Source: Fen-1118 sp964491625 (GTDB lineage: Bacteria; Myxococcota_A; Polyangia; Fen-1088). From it: a stretch of 18,514 nt of DNA. Made by a program: the position numbers and the translations under genes. The notes under the pieces were generated by a model. It did not search any database and was not told where the DNA came from. It saw only the letters and a list, made by a program, of their open reading frames with translations. The stretch covers positions 1 through 18,514 of the forward strand of contig CAZBIU010000109.1 of assembly GCA_964491625.1 (NCBI GenBank), in the 5' to 3' direction. Positions 1 to 7,265 of the stretch are shown in pieces. Each line of letters opens with the position of its first letter. Position 1 is the stretch's first letter.

Positions 1-85
1 CTCCCCAATAGGAGAAGTTGCGGCGCGAGTCGTGCATTGGTCGGTATTTGGGACAGAATGCCGGCTGAGCTCGGCCGGCGCTGCG

Positions 86-104
86 GCCCAGGCAACACCT
101 GGGC
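86..104. other. Perfect 7-bp hairpin upstream of the chromate transporter
   Basis: GCCCAGG (86-92) and CCTGGGC (98-104) form a perfect stem around the 5-nt loop CAACA. No T-run follows, so this is not a standard intrinsic terminator for a gene lying upstream. It lies 52 nt before the likely GTG start at 157. It could be a leader hairpin or chance in GC-rich DNA. Confidence 0.3.
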
Positions 105-156
105 AACTGCAATGCTGTGTCTGCAACAGCCCAGCTTCGGGCAAGGAGGACAAAAC

Positions 157-714
157 GTGCGATTGCTATGGGATCTCTTCGCGGTTTTTGCGCGGGTTGC
201 CCTGTTTTCTTGGGGTGGCGGCCCGGCCTCCCTGGCGCTGATGCAGCGGGAAGTTGTCGCCGCGGGCTGGACGACTCCCCCGGAATTCGCAGACGCGGTC
301 GCCATCGGCAATGCGCTTCCCGGCCCCATCTCGCCCCAGGTTTCCGCGTTCGTTGGGTACAAGGTGGCGGGCTTCTCTGGCGCAGTCGCTGCCGCGGCCG
401 GAACCGTGCTTCCGGCCACGGTGCTGATGCTGGCCATGATCGTCTTCTTTTTCGGCGTCAAGGACAGCAAGGCGGTTGCGTCGATGTTGACAGCAGTGCG
501 CCCCATCGTCGTCGGGCTTTTGATCTGGACCGCCTACGACATGGGACGCACAGTGTTCGGCATGCAGGCGGAAGGCTGGCTGCGCGCGTTCGTCCACGGA
601 TGGGACAAATTGCTGCTTGCTGCAGCGGCTTTCGCCGTGCTCACCTTTACAAGGTTGAACCCGGCTTTTCTCATCCTCGGCGCGGCCGCCGTGGGGTTGG
701 TTGTGTACCGGTAG
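157..714 (+). CDS. chrA: Chromate transporter, single CHR domain
   Basis: This is a membrane protein of about 185 residues from the CHR family, which exports chromate (a sulfate analogue) in characterised members. The N-terminal motif FSWGGGPASLALMQREVV and the following GNALPGPISPQ are hallmarks of the family, and several hydrophobic segments follow. I chose the GTG at 157 because AAGGAGG lies 7 nt upstream (143-149) and the protein then starts directly with the CHR domain. The open frame reaches back to 37, but that extension has no hydrophobic or CHR character. The length fits a short-chain (one-domain) CHR protein. These usually come as tandem pairs, and no partner lies downstream; one could sit before the window. 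Chromate export itself is not shown by sequence, because some CHR proteins have other or unknown substrates. Confidence 0.85.
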   Translation: MRLLWDLFAVFARVALFSWGGGPASLALMQREVVAAGWTTPPEFADAVAIGNALPGPISPQVSAFVGYKVAGFSGAVAAAAGTVLPATVLMLAMIVFFFGVKDSKAVASMLTAVRPIVVGLLIWTAYDMGRTVFGMQAEGWLRAFVHGWDKLLLAAAAFAVLTFTRLNPAFLILGAAAVGLVVYR

Positions 715-732
715 GGGGACGGAGCGGTGCTC

Positions 733-882
733 GTGTCGATGAGTCAAGCTGTTGCCACAGCAGCACTTCTGCAGAATGCGGGCGAAGCTCCATTCTTTGC
801 CTTGCCGCTGGATGGACACCTGTCCACTATAAAGGATTGTGACCGCCCTCGCGAGGTCGGTCAGAAGGAAGAACAGTCATGA
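733..882 (+). CDS. Possible small ORF overlapping the carbonic anhydrase start
   Basis: A short open frame begins at GTG 733 (GGAG at 721-724, 8 nt upstream) or ATG 739. It ends at TGA 880-882, overlapping the carbonic anhydrase ATG at 879 in an ATGA arrangement. It would encode about 49 residues, beginning MSMSQAVATAALLQ. I recognise no family. The overlap geometry suggests translational coupling, but the frame also contains a TGGACA/TGTCCA dyad that could be an operator, which argues that this is a promoter region rather than a gene. Confidence 0.2.
   Translation: MSMSQAVATAALLQNAGEAPFFALPLDGHLSTIKDCDRPREVGQKEEQS
813..826. promoter_or_regulatory. Dyad TGGACA-CC-TGTCCA upstream of the carbonic anhydrase
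   Basis: Two perfect 6-bp arms are separated by 2 bp, 53 nt before the carbonic anhydrase start. The same core GACR-N2-TGTC recurs at 13898-13915 and 17584-17597, each time near a gene start or promoter. The dyads at 813 and 13898 also share the rightward extension TGTCCACTA followed by an A-rich stretch. A dimeric repressor or activator site is the simplest reading, but I cannot name the regulator. Confidence 0.4.
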
Positions 883-1463
883 GTCAGATAAGGGAAGAGG
901 TACTTCAAGCCAATGCATCGTACGTTGCGGGCTTCGGCGACAAGGGCAAGTTGGCCCTGCCACCCAGCCGGCATTTTGCCATTCTGACCTGCATGGATGC
1001 GCGCATCGATCCGGCCAAGCTCGCCGGCCTGCGCGAAGGTGACGCACACGTGATTCGCAACGCCGGCGGCCGGGCAAGCGACGACGCCATCCGTTCGCTG
1101 GTGATTTCCTATAAGCTGCTCGGCACCCGAGAGTGGTTCGTCATTCACCATTCCAATTGCGGTATGGAGCTCTTCAACGACCAGGTCATCCGCGGCTTGC
1201 TCGCCAAGAGCCTGAACACCGCGAGTTACGAACGGAGTGTGTGGAGAGACTCGGGCAATGGGCCGGGATCGCGGGAAGGCGACTACATCGACTGGCTGAC
1301 CATCCAGGACCAGGCGCAGAGCGTGGTCGACGACGTTCGGCGAATCCGTTCCCACCCATTGGTTCCGGGCGGCATTCCCATCTATGGGTACATCTACCAG
1401 GTGGAAAGCGGCCGCCTGTTGGAGGTGCCGGAGGCGACCGCGGCAGGAGCGTCAGTGTCCTGA
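879..1463 (+). CDS. Beta-class carbonic anhydrase
   Basis: This 194-residue cytoplasmic zinc enzyme would interconvert CO2 and bicarbonate. The CMDARID block supplies Cys38, Asp40 and Arg42. The HHSNCGM block supplies His91 and Cys94. Cys38, His91 and Cys94 match the zinc ligands of beta-class enzymes, and Asp40/Arg42 match the catalytic dyad. The HH-S/T-N/D-CGM form and short length resemble the Cab-type branch (clade B/D) rather than plant-type enzymes. AAGGAAG lies about 8 nt before the ATG. It stands alone between the chromate transporter and the ssuD relic, so its link to sulfur use is unclear. A bicarbonate supply role is a family inference. Confidence 0.9.
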   Translation: MSQIREEVLQANASYVAGFGDKGKLALPPSRHFAILTCMDARIDPAKLAGLREGDAHVIRNAGGRASDDAIRSLVISYKLLGTREWFVIHHSNCGMELFNDQVIRGLLAKSLNTASYERSVWRDSGNGPGSREGDYIDWLTIQDQAQSVVDDVRRIRSHPLVPGGIPIYGYIYQVESGRLLEVPEATAAGASVS

Positions 1464-1482
1464 GTCGCACTTGTCCGGTCCG

Positions 1483-1807
1483 TCATTGAGCCAGGTGTTC
1501 GTTCGCCACCACCTCACCGAAAGGCCCGGTGAGGCTTCTTTGCCTGGCGGCATCCGCGTGGAACACGGGTAGATGGGGAAATAGGAGCTCCGCGGTCCGA
1601 TCCGCCTCTTCCAGATGCGGATAGCCCGACGGATGAAGGTGTCGATTCCCAGCTTGGCGTATTCCTCCATTCCCGCGGCGACGGTTTCGGGATCGCCCAC
1701 CAGCGCCGTCCCGGTGCCACCCCGGACCAGTTCCACGCTGGCCCACGGCGATGGCCACCATCCAGGAACAGCCCGCGCCGGGTGGGCAGGAACCAGAACC
1801 ATCGCAT
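1483..1807 (-). pseudogene. ssuD: ssuD relic (FMNH2-dependent alkanesulfonate monooxygenase), internally deleted and frameshifted
   Basis: Read on the minus strand, AAGGAG precedes an ATG at 1807 that begins MRWFWFLPTR, matching the SsuD N-terminus (xxFWFLPTHGD). After a short junction, from about 1745 the reading shifts frame into the SsuD C-terminal region: LVRGGTGTALVGDPETVAA, then EEYAKLGIDTFI. Near 1630 one base is missing, and the next frame continues as SGYPHLEEA, AELLFPHLP and finally GPFGEVVANEHLAQ, followed by a stop at 1483-1485. About 110 of the family's roughly 380 residues remain. All three frames must be joined to recover the match, so the gene is dead. Its intact 5' end faces the start of the SsuA-like gene at 1946, which preserves an ancestral divergent ssuD / transporter arrangement. 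Confidence 0.85.
1512..1541 (+). terminator. Possible terminator hairpin after the carbonic anhydrase
   Basis: CCTCACCG (1512-1519) and CGGTGAGG (1527-1534) form a perfect 8-bp stem with a 7-nt loop, followed by the weak T-tract CTTCTTT. It lies 49 nt after the carbonic anhydrase stop and inside the 3' end of the ssuD relic on the other strand. The poor T-run keeps confidence modest. Confidence 0.35.
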
Positions 1808-1838
1808 CGTATCTCCTTCAGAATGCAGGACATGACCG

Positions 1839-1917
1839 GTCGGCTTTTTACCGACGGGCAAAATAGGACTTGCATGGCGCGAGTGTCTCGGATACAAAAC
1901 AACTGTCCTGTATACAA
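1839..1917. promoter_or_regulatory. Divergent control region between the ssuD relic and the transporter operon
   Basis: This stretch held the 5' regions of both ancestral ssuD (-) and the SsuA-like gene (+). It contains GTCGG/CCGAC arms (1839-1843 and 1851-1855) around a T-rich loop, and the palindrome TGTATACA at 1910-1917, 28 nt before the ATG at 1946. ATACAA is repeated at 1893-1898 and 1913-1918. TGTATACA-type sites are often bound by GntR-family regulators, but no such regulator is encoded here. I see no convincing -24/-12 promoter, and TATACA could serve as a sigma-70 -10 box. Confidence 0.3.
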
Positions 1918-1945
1918 CCATGGCGTCGACCGGAGGGCAGTTTTT

Positions 1946-3397
1946 ATGAAGCGATCGCGTTGCGACAGGGGTCAGCTTTCGTGGGCCAAGGAGGTGTCCA
2001 ACTTGGTCTGGATACTGGTTGGGACCCTTTCGATCCTGGCGAATGCGTCTACGGCGCTCGCGGGCGAGCGGATTCGCATAGCCATTGGCACCCAGGATAC
2101 GACCATCAACTGCGCCACCGGTGGGCCGCTGGTCAGGGAGCTGAAGCTCGTTGAAAAGTATCTGCCCCACGATGGCAAATACAGGGATGTGCGCTACGAC
2201 ATCCAATGGGAGAGCCAACCCACCGGCGGCCAACTCAACACCAAGTTCCTCAACAATCAGCTGGACATCGTGCAGATGGCCGATTTTCCGGCGGTCATTG
2301 GCGCAACCGCCTTTCTCGAGGCTGGCAACGATGTCCATTCCATCTACATCGCAACCTTATCGGGAGGAATCAGTGGCGCGGGCAACGCGATCCTGGTGCC
2401 CGCCGCGTCGCCGGTTCAGTCGCTCGCTGAGCTCAAGGGCAAGACCATATCGGTGCCATTCGTGTCGACCGCCCATGCGATGCTGCTAAGGGCAATTCTC
2501 GACCAGGGATGGGATCCGGCCAGGGATGTTACCATCATCACCCAGACGCCCGAGGTCGCGGGAACGGCGTTGAGGTCAGGCCAGATCGACGCGCACGCGG
2601 ACTTCGTACCGTTTGGCGAGCTGTTTCCGTTCCGCGGTTTCGCACGCAAGATTTTCGACGGGAGCGCGACCAAGGTGACCACAACCCACGGCGTGCAGAC
2701 CCGATCGGACTTCGCCGCGAAGTATCCCGAGCTTGTGGTCGCCTATTTGAAAGCTACGCTCGAGGCGGACCGTCTGTTGCGCGGGGATGTCGAGGAATAC
2801 AGCGAGAAGCTGGCGCAATGGACCGGAGTCGAGGCCGAGGTCTATTATGCGTTCCACGGGCCGCACGGTATTCAGACGCGCGACTACACGCTCAAGCCGG
2901 AGTTCGTGGGGGCAATTCGTCAGGCAGCGCAGACTGCCAAGGTGCTGAAGAAGATCAAGCGCGACGTGGACGTGTCGGCCTTCGTCGACGACAGGTTCAT
3001 TCGCCAGGCGGCGCGCGAATTCGGCTACGACTACGATGCTCGTCTTCGCGACTACGCGCCGTTGCCGTTCACCGAGAAGGACTACGCGACCCGACAGCCG
3101 GTCAGGGATCCCAAGCTGGCAGGGCAGATCTGGGTGGCTGGAGAGAAGAAGGTTCGACTGTACAAAAGCGTCGCTGACACCTTCACCGCGCTCGATCAGC
3201 TCGAGAAACGGAAGGCCAAGGTCCGCGTGGCCTTCGTTCACGATCGCGAAACGGGGCTCAAGCTATTCGCCGACAAGGCCTGGTATGTCGCCGTCTCGGG
3301 CGACATCGCAGCATTCCTCGAAAAATCCAAGGCCGAGCGGTGGGCCGCGGAGCATAAGGGATCGGCCGTGGCTTTCCTGGCTGCCCGCAAGCAGTAG
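1946..3397 (+). CDS. ABC transporter substrate-binding protein, SsuA/TauA-like, with a C-terminal extension
   Basis: This periplasmic binding protein of 483 residues would deliver an organosulfur anion to the permease encoded next. The start at 1946 has GGAGGG 8 nt upstream (1932-1937). Residues 1-39 look like a signal peptide: basic start, hydrophobic core, and ASTALA before the mature GERIRIA. The mature part contains GTQDTTINCATGGPLVREL and LDIVQMADFPAVIGATAF, typical of the NMT1/SsuA sulfonate-nitrate-taurine group. SsuA proteins are usually about 320 residues. Here roughly residues 392-483 form an extra region with an AWYVAVSGDIAAFLEKSKAE block that resembles NosL-like proteins. It is the first gene of the operon. 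Sulfate ester or sulfonate as substrate is inferred from the sulfatase two genes further on. Confidence 0.85.
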   Translation: MKRSRCDRGQLSWAKEVSNLVWILVGTLSILANASTALAGERIRIAIGTQDTTINCATGGPLVRELKLVEKYLPHDGKYRDVRYDIQWESQPTGGQLNTKFLNNQLDIVQMADFPAVIGATAFLEAGNDVHSIYIATLSGGISGAGNAILVPAASPVQSLAELKGKTISVPFVSTAHAMLLRAILDQGWDPARDVTIITQTPEVAGTALRSGQIDAHADFVPFGELFPFRGFARKIFDGSATKVTTTHGVQTRSDFAAKYPELVVAYLKATLEADRLLRGDVEEYSEKLAQWTGVEAEVYYAFHGPHGIQTRDYTLKPEFVGAIRQAAQTAKVLKKIKRDVDVSAFVDDRFIRQAAREFGYDYDARLRDYAPLPFTEKDYATRQPVRDPKLAGQIWVAGEKKVRLYKSVADTFTALDQLEKRKAKVRVAFVHDRETGLKLFADKAWYVAVSGDIAAFLEKSKAERWAAEHKGSAVAFLAARKQ

Positions 3398-3410
3398 CCG
3401 AGGCATCGCG

Positions 3411-4298
3411 ATGTCCACGGTGGCCGAGGTCGAGCATCCTAATCCAACGCCGCAAGGAGACGTTTCGGCGAGGCCGATCTTACCGCGCGCCTACGAGCCT
3501 CCGCCGCACCGTCGCGGGCTCGTCCTGCTCTTCCGCATGGTGGTGCGCATTCTTGCCTTGGGGGCGTTCGTGTTGCTGTGGCATTTGGCCTCGGCAAACA
3601 AGATTCGATTCGTCATCAACTTCACCTTCGTGCCGACGCCGCGTGAAGTGGCGAGAGCGGCCGTCGACTTCGTGCTATCCGCGAAGGCGCCCCAGCACGT
3701 GTGGAGCAGCGTGCGTCGAGTGTTGACGGGCTTCGCCCTTGCCACCGCCATAGCCGTTCCGCTTGGGCTCGCCATCGGACGTTCGCGGCTGCTCGGCGAT
3801 ATCGTGATGACCCCACTCGAAATCCTGCGTCCGATTCCAGGTGTCGCGTGGATTCCGCTGGCCATACTCATGTTCCCCACGCCTGAGCAGAGCATGATCT
3901 TCATCTGCCTCGTCGGCGCAGTGTTCCCGATCCTCCTCAGCACCATCCATGGCGTGGAGAACCTGGACCGCCGCCTGGTGTACGCGGCCCAGACCCTCGG
4001 TGCCCGCCAATGGCACATCTTCACCGAGGTGATTCTTCCCGGGGCTCTGCCGTCCATCGTTACGGGATTGACCATCGGCATGGGGATCAGTTGGTTCCTG
4101 GTTGTAACCGCTGAGATGATCTCGGGCCGCTTTGGCGTGGGGTACTTCACCTGGGAGTCGTACACTCTGCAGAACTATCCGGACATCGTGGTGGGAATGG
4201 CCGTCATCGGCATCCTCGGAATGGGATCCAGCTTTCTGGTGAAGCTGGTGGGCGGGCGGCTGATGCCGTGGCACCGCCACATGGTGCACGCCCGATGA
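3411..4298 (+). CDS. ABC transporter permease, SsuC/TauC-like
   Basis: This 295-residue inner-membrane protein has a hydrophilic N-terminus of about 40 residues and then about six hydrophobic segments. The cytoplasmic coupling loop around residues 190-215 (AAQTLGARQWHIFTEVILPG) fits the EAA motif of binding-protein-dependent permeases. FVPTPREVARAA near the start and PGVAWIPLAILMF are typical of the SsuC/TauC/NrtB group. The start at 3411 is 14 nt after the binding-protein stop, with GAGG 7 nt upstream. The open frame extends back into the preceding gene, but those residues carry no permease features. The stop overlaps the ATPase start (ATGA), so the two are probably translationally coupled. 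Confidence 0.9.
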   Translation: MSTVAEVEHPNPTPQGDVSARPILPRAYEPPPHRRGLVLLFRMVVRILALGAFVLLWHLASANKIRFVINFTFVPTPREVARAAVDFVLSAKAPQHVWSSVRRVLTGFALATAIAVPLGLAIGRSRLLGDIVMTPLEILRPIPGVAWIPLAILMFPTPEQSMIFICLVGAVFPILLSTIHGVENLDRRLVYAAQTLGARQWHIFTEVILPGALPSIVTGLTIGMGISWFLVVTAEMISGRFGVGYFTWESYTLQNYPDIVVGMAVIGILGMGSSFLVKLVGGRLMPWHRHMVHAR

Positions 4299-5071
4299 GC
4301 GACGGCGCGATCAACCTCAGGGAAGTGACGCTGGTGTTTGGCGCCGGCAGCCAGGCCGTGGTCGCCCTCGAAGATCTCTCCCTTCACGTGGAAGCCGGCG
4401 AGCTTCTGACCATTCTCGGCCCATCGGGTTGCGGCAAGTCCAGCCTCATCAGCACCATAGCCGGATTTCAGACTCCTCACCGCGGGACGCTCGTGGTGGA
4501 CGGGACAGCTGTGACCCGTCCAGGGTCGGACCGCGGCGTCGTGTTCCAGCAACCGACGCTATTTCCTTGGAAGTCGGTCCGGCAAAACGTGGACTTCGGT
4601 CTTCGACTGCGAAAAGTCCGGCGCAAGGAGCGGGCGACGATTCTCGACGAGATCTTGCGCAAGGTTGGCCTATCCGAATTCGTCGGTCACTATCCGACGC
4701 AGCTGTCGGGGGGAATGCAGCAGAGGGTTGGTCTGGCACGCGTGCTGGTCAATCGGCCGCGTGTGATGCTGATGGATGAACCGTTTGGCTCCCTCGACGC
4801 ACAAACGCGGCTGGCGATGCAGGAGCTTCTGCTCGACGTCTGGAGCGAGTTCCAAATGACGATTCTGTTCGTGACCCACGACATCGACGAAGCCGTGTTC
4901 CTGGGCTCTCGGGTCGCCGTGCTGACCCGCCGGCCCGGCCGCCTCAAGACCATCGTCGACGTCGATCTACCGCGACCGCGCAAGATCGACGTGTTGGTCA
5001 GTCCGGAGTTCATGCTCCTCAAGCGCAATTGCATGGCCCTGCTTCGCGAAGAGGCCGCACCCGAGTGTTGA
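4295..5071 (+). CDS. ABC transporter ATP-binding protein, SsuB/TauB-like
   Basis: This 258-residue ATPase would energise the permease encoded just before it. All nucleotide-binding elements are intact: Walker A GPSGCGKSS (42-50), Q-loop with Gln85 in VFQQPTLFPW, signature LSGGMQQR (137-144), Walker B VMLMDEPFGSLD (157-168) and His195 in the switch THD. The start at 4295 overlaps the permease stop by four bases. An upstream ATG in the same frame at 4268 would add nine residues inside the permease gene and is less likely. SsuB, TauB and NrtD cannot be separated by these motifs, so the substrate has to come from context. Confidence 0.92.
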   Translation: MSDGAINLREVTLVFGAGSQAVVALEDLSLHVEAGELLTILGPSGCGKSSLISTIAGFQTPHRGTLVVDGTAVTRPGSDRGVVFQQPTLFPWKSVRQNVDFGLRLRKVRRKERATILDEILRKVGLSEFVGHYPTQLSGGMQQRVGLARVLVNRPRVMLMDEPFGSLDAQTRLAMQELLLDVWSEFQMTILFVTHDIDEAVFLGSRVAVLTRRPGRLKTIVDVDLPRPRKIDVLVSPEFMLLKRNCMALLREEAAPEC

Positions 5072-5107
5072 GTCGCGGGGCCCGCGATCACGAAAGGCAT
5101 CGGCACC

Positions 5108-6523
5108 ATGAGTCAACCCCAGCAGCAATCCACGGGTCCTCACAGCCGACCCAATATCGTCTATATCCTTACGGACAATCTCGGCTACGGCGAGCTCGGA
5201 TGTTACGGGGGCGGCGAGATTCGTGGCGCTCCCACGCCGCGGGCCGATGGTCTGGCCGAGGAAGGTCTTCGGCTGACCAACTTCAATGTCGAAGCACAGT
5301 GCACGCCGAGCCGCTCCGCCACGCTCACCGGCCGTTACGCGTATCGCTCGGGCACGCTCACCGTTCCCATCGGCAATCCAGCCGTCGGGGACTTGGCCAG
5401 CCAGGGGCTGAACCCTTGGGAGGTCACTCTGGCTCGGCTGCTGTCCGAGCTTGGATACAAGACCGCGCACTACGGAAAGTGGCATCTCGGTAGTGTCGAC
5501 GGACGCTTTCCGAACGACCAGGGGTTCGATGAGTGGTGGGGCATTCCGCGCACGACGGACGAAGTCTTTTGGCCCGGCAATCCTGGTTTCGAGGCCTCGG
5601 GCGTCGAGCCGCAACATATTTTGGAAGGCGAGAAGGGCGGCAAGAGCCGGAAGGTTGCACTTTACGATCTTAAGCAGCGGCGTTTGCTGGACACGGAGAT
5701 CACCCGGCGCACCATCGACTTCATGAGGCGTAGTGTGGCGGAGGGGCGGCCCTTCTATGCCTACGTCCCGCTCACGCAGGTCCACTTGCCCACGTTGCCC
5801 CATCCCGACTTTGCCGGACGAACTGGCCGCGGCGAGTTCGCGGATTCGGTGGTCGAGACCGACCACCACCTAGGCGAAATACTGGATGCCGTCGACCAGC
5901 TCGGCATTCGCGACAACACCATTGTGGTCTTTACCAGCGACAACGGCCCCGAGGCCACCTGGCCTTGGCAGGGCACCTCGGGACCTTGGCGCGGCTATTA
6001 CTTCACCCACATGGAAGGCTCCTTGCGGGTGCCTTTCATTGCCCGTTGGCCGAACAAGATTCCCGCCGGTCGCGTGAGCAACGAAATCGTGCACCAGGTG
6101 GACACCTTTACGACCTTCGCGCGCATCGCCGGCGCCGCTTTGCCTAAGGACCGGGCCATCGACGGCGTCGACCAGAGCGATTTCCTTTTCGGCCGCCGAG
6201 CGATCTCGAACCGCGAGTCGGTGCTGGCGTTCGTTGCCGAGCGTCTGGAGGCGGTGAAGTGGCGCAACTGGAAGCTCGCGTTCTACGAGGAGACGCGCGA
6301 TTGGTTCGGTACACCGGCGAAGTTGACCCTGCCAAAGCTCTTCAACCTGACCACCGATCCCAAGGAAGAGTATCCGGAGGAGACTCTGCGCAACAGTTGG
6401 GCCATTGTCAGTTGCCTTAAGGTGGTTCGAGAGTTCCAAGACAGTCTGAAGAAGTATCCCCCGGTGCCGGAAGGACTGCGCGAGCCGTTCCAGCCGCCGT
6501 CCGCGACGGAAACAAAAGAGTGA
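5108..6523 (+). CDS. Sulfatase (arylsulfatase family), Cys-type, no signal peptide
   Basis: This 471-residue enzyme would hydrolyse a sulfate ester to an alcohol or phenol plus sulfate. The formylglycine signature is CTPSRSATLTGR at residues 65-76, with Cys65 as the residue to be oxidised. The N-terminal metal site reads TDNLGYGELG, where many family members have DD instead of DN. HYGKWHLG (about 120-127) and FTSDNGPE are further active-site blocks. Length is normal for the family. The start has no hydrophobic signal, so the enzyme should work in the cytoplasm on imported ester, which explains the ABC transporter encoded immediately upstream (36-nt gap). A Pseudomonas ats cluster pairs arylsulfatase with an ABC importer in a similar way. 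The anaerobic-type maturase encoded at 7266-8594 can supply the modification. Confidence 0.92.
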   Translation: MSQPQQQSTGPHSRPNIVYILTDNLGYGELGCYGGGEIRGAPTPRADGLAEEGLRLTNFNVEAQCTPSRSATLTGRYAYRSGTLTVPIGNPAVGDLASQGLNPWEVTLARLLSELGYKTAHYGKWHLGSVDGRFPNDQGFDEWWGIPRTTDEVFWPGNPGFEASGVEPQHILEGEKGGKSRKVALYDLKQRRLLDTEITRRTIDFMRRSVAEGRPFYAYVPLTQVHLPTLPHPDFAGRTGRGEFADSVVETDHHLGEILDAVDQLGIRDNTIVVFTSDNGPEATWPWQGTSGPWRGYYFTHMEGSLRVPFIARWPNKIPAGRVSNEIVHQVDTFTTFARIAGAALPKDRAIDGVDQSDFLFGRRAISNRESVLAFVAERLEAVKWRNWKLAFYEETRDWFGTPAKLTLPKLFNLTTDPKEEYPEETLRNSWAIVSCLKVVREFQDSLKKYPPVPEGLREPFQPPSATETKE

Positions 6524-6527
6524 TGCC

Positions 6528-7259
6528 ATGACGAGTAGACGACCCATACAGTGGCGGGATCTGCAATTCGAAACCGATGACGACGATGTCTATGCGCCCA
6601 AGCCCGCGAGCCTGCTCCTGGCGGAAGAGGCCATCAAGGTCATCCCGAAAGGAGCCATCGCTCTCGATGCCTGCACGGGAAGCGGGGTTGTGGGCATCGC
6701 CATAGCCAAGTATGTGCCCGGTACCTCCGTGACAGTTTCGGATGTCAACGAGGCAGCCCTGGCATCCGCCCGACGAAATGCGCGACGAAATACCGTCGAC
6801 GTGGCGGTGGTGAGTGCGAGTCTCTACAGCGGCTTTCCGCAAGAGTCCTTCGACGTGATCACGGTGCATCCTCCAGCGGTGCCCTATCCCGAGGGCGATG
6901 ACTGGGGACTTTCCGCCGGCATGCGTGTTGCGACCAACGGCGGCGACGACGGCTCGACGCTGGTTCTGCGCTCCATCGCCGAGGCCAAGCCACATCTTCG
7001 GCGAGACGGTCGACTGTTGTTATTGCTTCCGCATTGGTCGAATGTGCCCGCGGCAAGGGAGACACTTGCGAAGCACTATCCGAAGGTTCGCGAGCTTGCC
7101 CGCAAGCAAGTCGAATTTTTTCCCGCGAAGGAAGGTCGGTCGACTCATCATCTGCTTAGCCATGTCAAGGGCTTGGCTGCCAGGGGCATCATCGAGATGA
7201 CCTTCGAAGGGGATGTGCCGCTTTCAACGGTGTCGGTGATCGAGGCCTGTCGCGACTGA
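6528..7259 (+). CDS. SAM-dependent methyltransferase, PrmC/HemK-like fold
   Basis: This 243-residue Rossmann-fold methyltransferase has motif I LDACTGSGVVGIAIA at about residues 46-60 and an acidic VSDVNEAAL block after beta-2. VHPPAVPYP near residue 113 occupies the place of the NPPY motif of N-methyltransferases such as PrmC. Its first Pro is preceded by His rather than Asn, so the usual Gln/adenine target is uncertain. The start lies 4 nt after the sulfatase stop, so it belongs to the operon. Its role there is unknown. It may modify a product of ester cleavage or a protein, and I cannot choose between these. Confidence 0.75.
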   Translation: MTSRRPIQWRDLQFETDDDDVYAPKPASLLLAEEAIKVIPKGAIALDACTGSGVVGIAIAKYVPGTSVTVSDVNEAALASARRNARRNTVDVAVVSASLYSGFPQESFDVITVHPPAVPYPEGDDWGLSAGMRVATNGGDDGSTLVLRSIAEAKPHLRRDGRLLLLLPHWSNVPAARETLAKHYPKVRELARKQVEFFPAKEGRSTHHLLSHVKGLAARGIIEMTFEGDVPLSTVSVIEACRD

Positions 7260-7265
7260 GCGCGG

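Noticed and set aside
1871..1890. TGGCGCGAGTGTCTCG as a sigma-54 promoter for the transporter operon
   Set aside because: The -12 element lacks the required GC at the right spacing.
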